Shown here piece after piece: positions 1-7,211 of a stretch of 14,124 bases of DNA (position 1 is its first letter; each line of letters opens with the position of its first letter). The notes under the pieces are model-generated. The model worked only from the letters and a program-made list of their open reading frames with translations. It was not told the origin of the DNA and did not search any database. Both the position numbers and the translations under genes were made by a program. Origin of the DNA: Ruminococcaceae bacterium UBA1438 (lineage in GTDB: Bacteria > Bacillota > Clostridia > Oscillospirales > Acutalibacteraceae); assembly GCA_002329285.1 (NCBI GenBank), contig DCTO01000103.1:1-14124 (forward strand). The letters are read 5' to 3'.

Positions 1-410
1 CCCATTTTATAACTATCCTTGCCGTAGCCGCAAATCTGCTTAACGCAAACCTCTGTTATAACGGATATTTTGCGAAAATCTTCTCTTTTATGAATATCGC
101 TCATATGCACCTCAATATAAGGAGTGAAGCCCGAAACCGCCTCAATTGCATCTCGAATGGCATAGGAATAATGGGTATAAGCCCCGGCATTAATAACGAC
201 GCCGTCATAAGCATCCTTGCTTTCATGAATAGCATCAATGATTTCCCCCTCATGGTTGGACTGGAAGAAATCCGCCTTCATGCCTCTTGCCTTGGCATAA
301 ATTTTAAGCTCATCATTAATTTGCTTTAAGGTTTCTGCGCCGTAAACATCGGTTTTTCTGATTCCCGTCATATTAAGATTTGGGCCGTTTAAAATAAGTA
401 TTTTTTTCAT
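1..410 (-). CDS. aroQ: 3-dehydroquinate dehydratase, type II (partial, C-terminus outside window)
   Basis: Catalyses 3-dehydroquinate to 3-dehydroshikimate in the shikimate pathway; cytosolic dodecameric enzyme in known family members. The translation starts MKKILILNGPNLNM, the family N-terminal signature, followed by Arg18 and Tyr23 in the flexible lid loop (Tyr23 matches the catalytic tyrosine). Further in come QSNHEGEIID, NAGAYTHYS (family NPGAYTHTS) and EVHMSDIHKREDFR, which carries the catalytic histidine region, then QICGYG. About 136 codons are visible, so only roughly the last ten residues of a normal ~145-residue protein are missing off the left edge. The ATG at 410 has an AGGTGAT ribosome binding site at 414-420. 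It lies downstream of rpsU beyond a terminator-like hairpin, so it depends on read-through or on a promoter I could not identify. Family identification is very secure. Confidence 0.95.
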   Translation of the reverse strand, partial: MKKILILNGPNLNMTGIRKTDVYGAETLKQINDELKIYAKARGMKADFFQSNHEGEIIDAIHESKDAYDGVVINAGAYTHYSYAIRDAIEAVSGFTPYIEVHMSDIHKREDFRKISVITEVCVKQICGYGKDSYKM

Positions 411-440
411 AATATCACCTGCTGATAAAACAACAAAATC

Positions 441-466
441 AAAGGGGAACGCAAGCGCTCCCCTTT
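441..466 (-). terminator. Rho-independent terminator after rpsU
   Basis: An 8-bp stem (AAAGGGGA with TCCCCTTT) is extended inward by CGC/GCG. Read on the minus strand it begins about ten bases after the rpsU stop codon and is followed by a T-rich run (about 440 down to 425). It separates rpsU from aroQ. Confidence 0.75.
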
Positions 467-475
467 ATGTATAAA

Positions 476-652
476 TTATTTATACTTTCTTTTACGAGCA
501 GCCTCGCTCTTCTTTTTACGAGCAACTGAAGGCTTTTCATAACGCTCTCTTTTGCGTACCTCCTGGATAATGCCGTCACGAGAAGTCTGACGCTTGAAGC
601 GGCGGAGTGCGCTGTCAAGAGATTCATTTTCCTTAACTTTTACCTGGCTCAC
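476..652 (-). CDS. rpsU: 30S ribosomal protein S21
   Basis: A 58-residue, highly basic small-subunit ribosomal protein involved in translation initiation. The translation is (M)[18 protein letters not shown], then [28 protein letters not shown] and a lysine/arginine-rich tail ending in RKRKYK, which is the full S21 family pattern at its usual length. The start is a GTG at 652, supported by a strong purine-rich GGAGGGAGGG ribosome binding site at about 657-669. It has its own sigma-A promoter (715-743) and a terminator after the stop, so it can be a single-gene unit. A different reading frame over the same bases gives a 62-residue ORF that is not real. Confidence 0.95.
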   Translation of the reverse strand: MSQVKVKENESLDSALRRFKRQTSRDGIIQEVRKRERYEKPSVARKKKSEAARKRKYK

Positions 653-670
653 TGTATTCCCTCCCTCCGA

Positions 671-683
671 CCTGATGATCAGG
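671..683. repeat. Short palindrome in the rpsU leader
   Basis: CCTGATGATCAGG is a 13-base palindrome directly upstream of the rpsU ribosome binding site and inside its mRNA leader. It could form a 5-bp stem with a 3-base loop. A role in translational control is only a guess. Confidence 0.3.
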
Positions 684-714
684 GGTATTTGATATTCTTT
701 AATATCTGTGCAAG

Positions 715-743
715 ATTATATACAAATAAAAATGAAAAGTCAA
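715..743 (-). promoter_or_regulatory. Sigma-A promoter for rpsU
   Basis: On the minus strand TTGACT (738-743), a 17-bp spacer and a perfect TATAAT (715-720). The predicted start point, near 708, gives a leader of about 55 bases before the rpsU GTG. Confidence 0.85.
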
Positions 744-792
744 GTATTTTATCAAATAATGTAAAAAGAAATTTTAACTTGGGAAAATATGT

Positions 793-1305
793 TTATTTAT
801 TTGTTGTTGAGCCGAATCCGCCGTCACGCACGCCCTGCGCCTCATCATCAAGAGTTATGCCAAACTGCAGGAAAATTCCCTGGGCAAAGCCTTCTCCCGC
901 CTTAAGCTCAACCGAGTGCCCCTCATCATGCGCATCGCAGGAAAGCTTTATCATAATATGCCCCTCGTTTGAGGAATTATAATAATCCGCATCAATAATG
1001 CCAACTGTGTTATCAAGCTGAACGCGATGCTTGAAGCCAAGCCCCGAGCGCGGAAAAATATTCAGCACCCAGCCATCTGAAATTTTTGCGCGGATTCCGG
1101 TGGGAATCAGCAGGGATTTGCCTTGCTCCAAAGTGAAATCAACGGGGGCAAAAAAATCATAGCCTGCCGATCCGGAGGTTGCCCTTTTCGGCAGCTTGAT
1201 ATTATCATAAACCGAATTAACATCGGCAATCAGCGGAAAATTCTTTTTGAAATCAGCCTCAAACTGCGAAAAGCTGACCTTCTCAAACTCTGCAATTCTT
1301 TCCAT
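793..1305 (-). CDS. dut: dUTP diphosphatase (trimeric dUTPase)
   Basis: Hydrolyses dUTP to dUMP and pyrophosphate, keeping uracil out of DNA and supplying dUMP for dTMP synthesis. All five dUTPase motifs are visible in the 170 residues: SAGYDF (46-51), PRSGLG (85-90), GIIDADYYN (102-110, catalytic Asp and the Tyr that stacks on uracil), GEGFAQGIF (137-145) and the C-terminal RDGGFGST (160-167), which closes over the active site. An N-terminal extension of about 30 residues precedes the core, and an insert around 110-135 makes it somewhat longer than the minimal ~150-residue enzyme. The ATG at 1305 has an AAAGGAG site at a spacing of about 10 bases. It has a promoter of its own in the short gap behind the histidine kinase gene. 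The identification is secure. Confidence 0.95.
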   Translation of the reverse strand: MERIAEFEKVSFSQFEADFKKNFPLIADVNSVYDNIKLPKRATSGSAGYDFFAPVDFTLEQGKSLLIPTGIRAKISDGWVLNIFPRSGLGFKHRVQLDNTVGIIDADYYNSSNEGHIMIKLSCDAHDEGHSVELKAGEGFAQGIFLQFGITLDDEAQGVRDGGFGSTTNK

Positions 1306-1335
1306 ATGACGAAAACTCCTTTGCGTAGTAATATC

Positions 1336-1364
1336 ATTCTAACACAAAGGAGCCCTTTAGTAAA
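1336..1364 (-). promoter_or_regulatory. Sigma-A promoter for dut
   Basis: On the minus strand TTTACT (1359-1364), a 17-bp spacer and TAGAAT (1336-1341). The spacer contains the small inverted repeat AAAGG-GCT-CCTTT. The promoter lies in the 79-base gap between the kinase stop and the dut start. Confidence 0.6.
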
Positions 1365-1384
1365 TTAAAATTCAGTTACAATAA

Positions 1385-3865
1385 TCATTTATTTATTTGA
1401 GGAAGCTCAACCCTTGCTTTAAACAAATCGCCGTCTATAGAAAGCACAAGCCTTCCTCCCTGCGCAGTGCAAAGATTATCGGCAATGGAAAGCCCAAGCC
1501 CGTTTCCCTCATTTGCTCTTGATTTATCGCCCCTGACGAAGCGCTCTTTTAGCTCTGCCGCGGTGATGTTGAGAGGTTCCGCCGAAACATTTTTGATTTC
1601 AAAAATACTTTTTTCGTTTTCCTCAAACACATCGGCATAAACCCTTGTGCCTTTCACGGAATATTTGCGGGCGTTTGAAAGCAGATTTTCAATAACGCGG
1701 TAGGTTTTGTTACCGTCTGCAAAGGCATAAACGCTTTTGCCCTCACCGCTGAAAATAAGCTCCAGCTTATTATCCGCAAAATCCTGCTGCTGTTCCACAA
1801 CTGCCTGCGCTGAAAGCTCATTCAAGTTAAGCTCAACAGGATTGATTGTTATAACGCCGCTTGAAATTTTTGAGGCTTCTATCAAATCATCAATCAACCT
1901 TTTAAGCCTGCCGCTTTTTTCATCAAGCACGGCAATATACTCCTGCGCATTTTCGTTTTCAATTTCACAACCCTTGAGCAAATCAACATAATTTATGATT
2001 GAGGTTAGCGGAGTTTTAAGATCATGGGAAACATTTGTGATAAGCTCCGTTCTCATCCTCTCGTCGCGCACGGCCTTTTCAACCGCCTGCTGCAGCTCAA
2101 GATTTGTATATTTAAGCGAATCGCAAAGCGCCTTCAAGCTGTTTGGAAGCTTTTCATAATCCACCTGCGGTGAAATTCTGCTGCGTGCCGCAGTGATAAT
2201 TATATCAAGCTTTTTAACATAATCAAAAACAAAATATGCACAAGCGGAATTCATTGCACCCAACAGCACTATAAAAAACAAAACAGCCAAGGGCTCATCA
2301 GCTGACGCGGCAAGCATCGCAAGGAACAGGATTACACAGTTTAAAACCGCATAAGCGGTAATCCATCTGATTAACTGCTTTTTAAAGTTCTGCGGCTTAT
2401 AGCCGAAATAAGCCTTTGCCTTATGAAGCAACGCTTTGTTTTTGCCGTGAAGCCAGCACAGCGGCTTCCATATTCCGTAATAAGCAATACCCAAAACCAG
2501 AAATTGTTTGTGTAGCTTAACCCCGCTTTTGCAAATTCTGATGAAGGAGGTTACGAATTCAAGCAAAAGCAACAGAATTACTGCAGCAACCGCGCTGATG
2601 AAAACGCGCAACATAACAAAGCCGTCTCCAAGCGGCAGATAAGCGCCGTAAGTGTATTCAAGCAGCGCAATAAGCCCAGCACAGGCAAAGCCCTCAAGCA
2701 AAACGGTGAGCGCCAAATGCAAATCAATCGGGATATAATCAACAAAGGCACGTTTAACCTTGCCGTTTTCAAGCCTTGTGCCGCAGATAAAAAGCTGAAT
2801 AAAGCTGCAAAGCACCGAGCCGGCAAGGCAAATCAGCGCAATAATAACATCTGACCTGAAATCAATATGTGAGATATATTCCTGATTGCTGAGAATATTT
2901 GAATATGCTTCTCCCTGCTGCGGTTCAATATAAACAACGGCTTTGATATTTTCATCTGCCCAACCCGTATATAAAGAAATAACATCACTTAAATTATCGG
3001 AGCCGGTAACATCATCGTTGCCGTCAATAAGAATATAATAATCCTTTTGCGCGCCGTATAAATAATAGTCAAAATCCTCCGTAGCATCAGGCTCAATATT
3101 TGTGAGCACTGCGCCGTTAGAAGCATTTTCAATATAATAATGAAATTCGGGCGAAAGCATTCTTATGCCGTATGACGCTTCGCCGCCCGAGCCGAGGTAT
3201 GGCGTATAATCCTCAAGGCTAAGTAGCTTATCGGCAGCAGCCTCCAGCTTTGCGCGCGCCTGTTCAGTGCTGTCTGTATAATAAATCGGCTCATCCAGAA
3301 AATTTTCAGAAATTATAATTGACGGTTGTTCATTATAATCGAAATAATAGGTGAAGAAAAAGGTGTCGTCATAATAATGAACGGTTGTTTCCGTTTCAAC
3401 GATATAAAGCGTGTTGCCGTCGCGGTGAACATAGCTGCCCGAGGCTTCGTCATAATAAACCTCGCTGCCGTCATACTCGTTGCCGTATTCGTCAATATAA
3501 TTATCACCCGAAGCATAATCCGGATTTGCGCTTTTTTCCTGTTCAAACTCTTTAAGCTCTGCGGAAACAAATTCATCCCTTTGAGCGGTTAATGCTTCCC
3601 TTATTCCATTGGCGTTTGCATAATAAGAGGCTCTTTCCAGGACGGACACATCCTCATAAATCCTGTTCTTCAAGGTTTCGGAGGAGGAATGCTTTGCAAG
3701 AAGCTGCGAATTGCTCCAAAGCAGGCTTGAGCCATTATAATACTTAAATGCCAAAAAGGCGTCTGCCGCGCAATAAACGCTTGTGGCGAAAAGCAGCGCT
3801 GCCATTAGCACAGTGAGTATTCTTTTCCAAAGGCTAATACTTTTCAATTTTGTATCCAAGGCCAT
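1385..3865 (-). CDS. Membrane sensor histidine kinase (VanS-like), 826 residues
   Basis: Senses an unknown signal and phosphorylates the response regulator encoded just upstream. Order: a membrane segment at about 14-34; an external domain at about 40-338 that is unusually rich in Tyr, Asp and Glu (densest at 117-180); then about six hydrophobic segments (near 339-361, 381-404, 416-440, 452-472, 502-520 and 525-548); then the cytoplasmic kinase. The H box is NVSHDLKTPL with phospho-acceptor His614. The N box is ENLLSNARKYS (726-736), and GNGLGLSIA (787-795) is the glycine box. The DxGxG box is replaced by IKNVS, as is usual in VanS-like kinases. No HAMP domain is evident. The ATG at 3865 has AAAGGTGG upstream, lying inside the regulator's C-terminal coding sequence, so the two genes overlap and are probably translationally coupled. 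The signal is not predictable. Confidence 0.92.
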   Translation of the reverse strand: MALDTKLKSISLWKRILTVLMAALLFATSVYCAADAFLAFKYYNGSSLLWSNSQLLAKHSSSETLKNRIYEDVSVLERASYYANANGIREALTAQRDEFVSAELKEFEQEKSANPDYASGDNYIDEYGNEYDGSEVYYDEASGSYVHRDGNTLYIVETETTVHYYDDTFFFTYYFDYNEQPSIIISENFLDEPIYYTDSTEQARAKLEAAADKLLSLEDYTPYLGSGGEASYGIRMLSPEFHYYIENASNGAVLTNIEPDATEDFDYYLYGAQKDYYILIDGNDDVTGSDNLSDVISLYTGWADENIKAVVYIEPQQGEAYSNILSNQEYISHIDFRSDVIIALICLAGSVLCSFIQLFICGTRLENGKVKRAFVDYIPIDLHLALTVLLEGFACAGLIALLEYTYGAYLPLGDGFVMLRVFISAVAAVILLLLLEFVTSFIRICKSGVKLHKQFLVLGIAYYGIWKPLCWLHGKNKALLHKAKAYFGYKPQNFKKQLIRWITAYAVLNCVILFLAMLAASADEPLAVLFFIVLLGAMNSACAYFVFDYVKKLDIIITAARSRISPQVDYEKLPNSLKALCDSLKYTNLELQQAVEKAVRDERMRTELITNVSHDLKTPLTSIINYVDLLKGCEIENENAQEYIAVLDEKSGRLKRLIDDLIEASKISSGVITINPVELNLNELSAQAVVEQQQDFADNKLELIFSGEGKSVYAFADGNKTYRVIENLLSNARKYSVKGTRVYADVFEENEKSIFEIKNVSAEPLNITAAELKERFVRGDKSRANEGNGLGLSIADNLCTAQGGRLVLSIDGDLFKARVELPQINK

Positions 3866-3912
3866 ACACCACCTTTAAATATTTGGGCTCTTTGGGATTG
3901 ATTTCAATTTTT
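3834..3912 (-). other. Displaced C-terminal coding segment of the response regulator
   Basis: Beyond the regulator's stop codon, the adjacent frame reads IEINPKEPKYLKVVYGLGYK then IEKY and a TAG at 3834-3836. This is exactly the missing end of an OmpR-type winged helix (the wing hairpin with YGxGYK). It joins the upstream frame at a run of seven A on the minus strand (3907-3913); six would keep the frame. It overlaps the start of the kinase gene. Confidence 0.85.
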
Positions 3913-4524
3913 TTCACGGATGTTTCTGATATGCACGGTTACGGTTTTTTCAATGCCGAAGGAGGCCTCCTGCCACACCGCCTCATAAATCTGCGAGGAG
4001 GAAAGCACGGTGCCCATATTATGCATAAGATATTCCACAATTCTGTATTCCCTTGCAGTGAGATGAACTGGCTCGCCGTCAACGGTGACCTGCTTTTTTT
4101 TAGCGTCAAGCACCAATCCGCCCGTCACAATCCGGTCCTTTGTTATCTGCATCGATCCGAGGCTTGAATAGCGCCTTATCTGGCTTTTAACCCTTGCCAT
4201 AAGCTCAAGCGGATTGAACGGCTTTGTTACATAATCATCAGCGCCGAAGGAAAGCCCTGTGATTTTATCCGTATCCTCGCTTTTTGCGGAAAGCAGAATA
4301 ATAGGAAAATTCTGCGTTTCCCTGATTTTCAGCATTGCAGAAAGCCCGTCAAGCTCCGGCATCATAATGTCCAGCACAAGACAGTGAATTTCATTTTGAG
4401 AAATCACCTCAAGCGCCTCACGCCCGTTTGTTGCCGTGAGAACTTTATAGCCCTCCTGCTGCAAAAAGATTTTTATTGAATTGAGGATGGCAGCATCGTC
4501 ATCGCAAACCAAAACATTAAACAT
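3904..4524 (-). CDS. OmpR/PhoB-family response regulator, frameshifted near its C-terminus
   Basis: DNA-binding partner of the adjacent histidine kinase. The receiver domain spans about 1-118, with the acidic pair Asp8/Asp9, phospho-acceptor Asp52 (LVLDIMMPELDG), Ser79 and Lys101 (DDYVTKPF). The effector is an OmpR winged helix from about 130, with LTAREYRIVEYLM and TVTVHIRNIREK (recognition helix). As given, the frame ends at residue 206, REKN-stop, about 24 residues short. The missing wing is encoded in the next frame down to 3834, so the intact gene would be 3834-4524 and about 229 residues. The ATG at 4524 has an AGGAGGT site. No convincing minus-strand promoter was found upstream. The frameshift sits in a seven-A run and may be a sequencing or assembly error, or a genuine slippage or mutation. 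Confidence 0.9.
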   Translation of the reverse strand: MFNVLVCDDDAAILNSIKIFLQQEGYKVLTATNGREALEVISQNEIHCLVLDIMMPELDGLSAMLKIRETQNFPIILLSAKSEDTDKITGLSFGADDYVTKPFNPLELMARVKSQIRRYSSLGSMQITKDRIVTGGLVLDAKKKQVTVDGEPVHLTAREYRIVEYLMHNMGTVLSSSQIYEAVWQEASFGIEKTVTVHIRNIREKN

Positions 4525-4590
4525 ATCGCACCTCCTAATCCCTGCCCGAATATATTAAAGCAAACCGAAAGCAATATTCGAATAAGAAAA

Positions 4591-4621
4591 TGTTAAGATT
4601 TTTCAAAGAATGATTTTAACA
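4591..4621. promoter_or_regulatory. Inverted repeat in the divergent intergenic region (possible operator)
   Basis: TGTTAA (4591-4596) and TTAACA (4616-4621) form an inverted repeat with a 19-base gap, between the divergently transcribed response regulator and flavin reductase genes. The spacing and A/T-rich arms would suit a dimeric regulator such as the neighbouring OmpR-type protein, but this is a guess. Confidence 0.3.
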
Positions 4622-4655
4622 TATAATATTAACCTTGGCAATCTGCCTTTTTCGG

Positions 4656-4684
4656 TTGATTTTTTAGAACTTTTTTAATATAAT
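4656..4684 (+). promoter_or_regulatory. Sigma-A promoter for the flavin reductase-like gene
   Basis: TTGATT (4656-4661), a 17-bp spacer and a perfect TATAAT (4679-4684), giving a short leader of about 18 bases before the ATG at 4709. Confidence 0.75.
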
Positions 4685-4708
4685 AATTTAGAATAAAGGA
4701 GTGATTTT

Positions 4709-5212
4709 ATGTTCAAAGAGATAAACGTTAAGGAAATCAAGGAAAATGCGGTTGACCTTATTGCAAAGCAATGGGGGCTTGTTACCGCAGGCGATGAAAA
4801 CGGTTTTAATATGATGACGGTATCGTGGGGCGCAATCGGCGAGCTTTGGGGCAAGGATATGGCAACGGTTTACATCCGCCCGCAGAGATACACCGAGGAG
4901 TTTCTGAACAAAAGCGATTATTTCACATTAAGCTTTTATCCCGAAAACAAAAAGGCAATTCACGGCATATGCGGCAGCAAGAGCGGCAGGGATACAAACA
5001 AGGCTGCCGAGGCCGGGCTCACCCCCTGCTTTGATGAGGCGGCGCCTTATTTTGAGGAGGCAAAGCTTGTTTTGATTTGCCGCAAGCTTGCAAAGGGTAA
5101 GTTTAACCCCGAGGAGATTATTGACCCGAATATCATCCCCGATAATTACCCGATTAACGATTTTCATTATATTTATTACGGAGAAATCGAAAAAGTGTTG
5201 ATTTCCGAATAA
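4709..5212 (+). CDS. Flavin reductase-like, FMN-binding split-barrel protein
   Basis: A 167-residue protein of the flavin reductase family, expected to bind FMN on a split beta-barrel and to act in flavin reduction or a related redox step; the true substrate is unknown. Visible signatures are GLVTAGDENGFNMMTVSWGA (23-42, the N-terminal flavin-binding strand and loop), ATVYIRPQRYTEEFL (52-66), YFTLSFYPENKKAI (71-84) and an SKSGRDTNK segment (90-98), with HYIYYGEIEKVLI (153-165) at the end. The length fits the family. The ATG at 4709 has an AAAGGAGTGA ribosome binding site. It is transcribed away from the two-component pair from its own promoter, and its 3' end contains the -35 element of the SRP RNA promoter. 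Whether the regulator controls it is unknown. Confidence 0.85.
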   Translation: MFKEINVKEIKENAVDLIAKQWGLVTAGDENGFNMMTVSWGAIGELWGKDMATVYIRPQRYTEEFLNKSDYFTLSFYPENKKAIHGICGSKSGRDTNKAAEAGLTPCFDEAAPYFEEAKLVLICRKLAKGKFNPEEIIDPNIIPDNYPINDFHYIYYGEIEKVLISE

Positions 5213-5226
5213 TAATAGTATATAAT
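5198..5226 (+). promoter_or_regulatory. Promoter for the SRP RNA (and possibly dnaX)
   Basis: TTGATT (5198-5203), a 17-bp spacer and TATAAT (5221-5226). The -35 lies inside the end of the flavin reductase gene. The predicted start, near 5233, is about ten bases before the base-paired 5' end of the RNA. Confidence 0.7.
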
Positions 5227-5242
5227 AAATATCACAATTTAA

Positions 5243-5384
5243 GCGGTTGCATTTTTAGCGTAGCGTATGGGCCCTGTGCGACAGGATGCTACGAACCTTG
5301 TCAGGCGGGGAACCGAGCAGCAATAAGTGGATTATTCTGTGCGCCGCAGACAAGTCTGTACGTTACGTTAAAGGTGCAACCGTG
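5243..5384 (+). ncRNA. ffs: Signal recognition particle RNA
   Basis: RNA scaffold of the signal recognition particle, which with Ffh targets nascent membrane and secreted proteins. Domain IV is clear: GTCAGG (5300-5305), a GGAA tetraloop (5309-5312) and AGCAGC (5316-5321), the asymmetric-loop pattern that binds Ffh, flanked by CTTGT/ATAAG pairing. The ends close by a long helix: 5244-5267 pairs with 5359-5382 as 24 consecutive pairs including G-U wobbles. The location directly before dnaX matches the Bacillus order scr-dnaX-yaaK-recR. At about 142 bases it is longer than 4.5S RNA (~110) and shorter than the Bacillus type (~270), so a full Alu domain seems absent. Exact ends are inferred from pairing. 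Confidence 0.88.
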
Positions 5385-5431
5385 TTTTATGTCAGTCGCA
5401 AGCTGATAAATTTGAAACGGAGGTGTGAAAT

Positions 5432-7201
5432 ATGTATCAGGTTTTATACAGAAAATACAGGCCGAAGGTTTTTGCCGACGTTTACGGGCAGGAGCACGTT
5501 ACATCAACCCTGATTAATGAAATCAAAGAAAACCGCATATCCCACGCCTATTTATTCACCGGCTCAAGAGGCACGGGAAAAACCACCTGCGCAAAAATTC
5601 TTGCAAAGGCGGTTAACTGCGAAAACGGCCATAACGGCGAACCGTGCAACGAATGCGAAATCTGCAAAGGGCTTGATGCCGGAACGATCTATGACGTTGT
5701 TGAAATTGACGCCGCTTCAAACAACGGCGTTGACAATATCCGCGATCTGCGCGAGGAAGCGAATTACACTCCCTCAAGGGGCAGATACCGCGTTTATATT
5801 ATCGACGAGGTACACATGCTTTCAACAGGGGCATTTAACGCCCTGCTCAAAACGCTTGAAGAGCCGCCTGCACACGTTATTTTTATTCTTGCGACAACAG
5901 AAGTTCATAAGCTGCCGGCAACAATTCTTTCACGCTGCCAGCGTTTTGATTTCAAGAGAATTCAGCCCGAAACAATGGCAATCCGTTTAAAGCAGGTTGC
6001 GGGCTTTGAAAACATACAGCTGACCGATGAGGCAGCAATTCTGATTGCAAGAATTGCCGACGGAGGAATGAGAGATGCGCTTTCAATCCTTGACCAATGC
6101 GCCGGCAGGAGCAAAGCGATTGACGAAGCGCTGGTTTCCGAGGTTGCGGGAATTGCAGGCAAGGAAGCGCTTTATGAGCTTACTGACGCCGTTTGCAACA
6201 GAGACAGCGGCGAAGCGCTGAACATCATCAGCCGCCTGCACCAAAACAGTTATGATATGGAACGCCTTTGCGTTGAGATGATCAATCACCTGCGCAATTT
6301 CCTGATTGTTAAAACCGTTAACAAGAGCAGAGAGCTGATTATCTGCACGGATGATGAATACAAAACCATTCAGCAAAGCGCAGAGAATTTCACACTGCCT
6401 TCAATCATATACGCTCTTGATCTGTTTCAGGACACACTGACGAAAATAAAGAGCGGCGCAAATGCAAGAATTGAAATGGAGATGAGCTTCATCAAGCTTT
6501 GCGAGCCGAAACTGGACAATTCTGCAGACGCGATGCTTGACAGGCTTGCCGCACTTGAAAGAGCCGTTAAAAACGGAATTTCCGTTGCCGAACCGGTAAA
6601 GGTTAAAACCGTTGTTGCAGAAAAGCCGAAACCTGCTCCCCCGATTAAGGAGGCAGAGCCGGAGCCTGAAACAGCTTCGGAGCCGGAGCCGTTTGATGAC
6701 AGCCCGCCATGGCGTGACGAGCAGGAGGAGACTCCCGCGAAGCCGCCTGAAGCTGAACGCCCTGTTTCCGAAGAGGAAGCACCGGTTGAGGCGCCTTTAA
6801 TTGAGAAAGCGCCCTCCCTCGTTCAGCAGGAGGCAATGCCGGCAGATGCTCAAGCAGAAGCTGTGCAGCCACAGGCACCGGAGCAGGCGCAGTTTGCCCA
6901 ATGGCCTGACTTTATGGATATGATTTACAAATCAGACATTGCGCTTTACGGCATTCTTAACGGAGCGAAGGCTTACACAAGAGGAGAATATTTCCTGCTT
7001 GAAAGCCGGAATCCCACAATCAGAGAATTCATTAAAATTCCAACCCATTCAAAGGCAATTAAACAGGCGCTGTTTGAGCTGACAGGAACACGCTTTAAGC
7101 TTGGGCTTTTCAAAAAAAAGGATGACGGCGCCCCAAAGCGCGACCCGCTTGAGGATTTAATTGCCAAGGCGCAGGGAAACATTAATATTGATATAAAATA
7201 A
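5432..7201 (+). CDS. dnaX: DNA polymerase III subunit gamma/tau
   Basis: AAA+ ATPase of the clamp loader, which loads the beta clamp and links the polymerase to the helicase. Domains: Walker A GSRGTGKT (44-51); a four-cysteine zinc site C63, C72, C75, C78; Walker B YIIDEVH (122-128); sensor-1 ATTE (154-157); the SRC arginine-finger motif (167-169); lid and collar domains to about 370; a Pro/Glu/Ala-rich linker at about 395-485; and a C-terminal domain at about 490-560. At 589 residues it is a full tau-type protein. The ATG at 5432 has GGAGGTG at 5419-5425. It is followed closely by ybaB and recR, the classic cluster. An A8 run (7112-7119) near the end is slippery-like but too late to yield a normal gamma form. 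Confidence 0.97.
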   Translation: MYQVLYRKYRPKVFADVYGQEHVTSTLINEIKENRISHAYLFTGSRGTGKTTCAKILAKAVNCENGHNGEPCNECEICKGLDAGTIYDVVEIDAASNNGVDNIRDLREEANYTPSRGRYRVYIIDEVHMLSTGAFNALLKTLEEPPAHVIFILATTEVHKLPATILSRCQRFDFKRIQPETMAIRLKQVAGFENIQLTDEAAILIARIADGGMRDALSILDQCAGRSKAIDEALVSEVAGIAGKEALYELTDAVCNRDSGEALNIISRLHQNSYDMERLCVEMINHLRNFLIVKTVNKSRELIICTDDEYKTIQQSAENFTLPSIIYALDLFQDTLTKIKSGANARIEMEMSFIKLCEPKLDNSADAMLDRLAALERAVKNGISVAEPVKVKTVVAEKPKPAPPIKEAEPEPETASEPEPFDDSPPWRDEQEETPAKPPEAERPVSEEEAPVEAPLIEKAPSLVQQEAMPADAQAEAVQPQAPEQAQFAQWPDFMDMIYKSDIALYGILNGAKAYTRGEYFLLESRNPTIREFIKIPTHSKAIKQALFELTGTRFKLGLFKKKDDGAPKRDPLEDLIAKAQGNINIDIK

Positions 7202-7211
7202 GGAGAAGCTT

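Noticed and set aside
90..329. Plus-strand open frame of 79 codons
   Set aside because: It lies antisense to aroQ, which has clear family motifs.
439..627. A 62-residue minus-strand open frame over the rpsU region
   Set aside because: It is the wrong frame; the adjacent frame starting at GTG 652 is ribosomal protein S21 with a good ribosome binding site and promoter.
689..982. Plus-strand open frame of 97 codons
   Set aside because: It is antisense to the end of dut and the rpsU promoter region, and has no family features.
1348..1360. AAAGG-GCT-CCTTT inverted repeat as terminator of the histidine kinase gene
   Set aside because: Only five pairs and no T run; it lies between the -35 and -10 of the dut promoter.
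4525..4600. Minus-strand promoter for the response regulator
   Set aside because: Candidates such as TTGAAA or TTGCTT have poor -10 partners or wrong spacing (11, 14 or 19 bases), so none is called.
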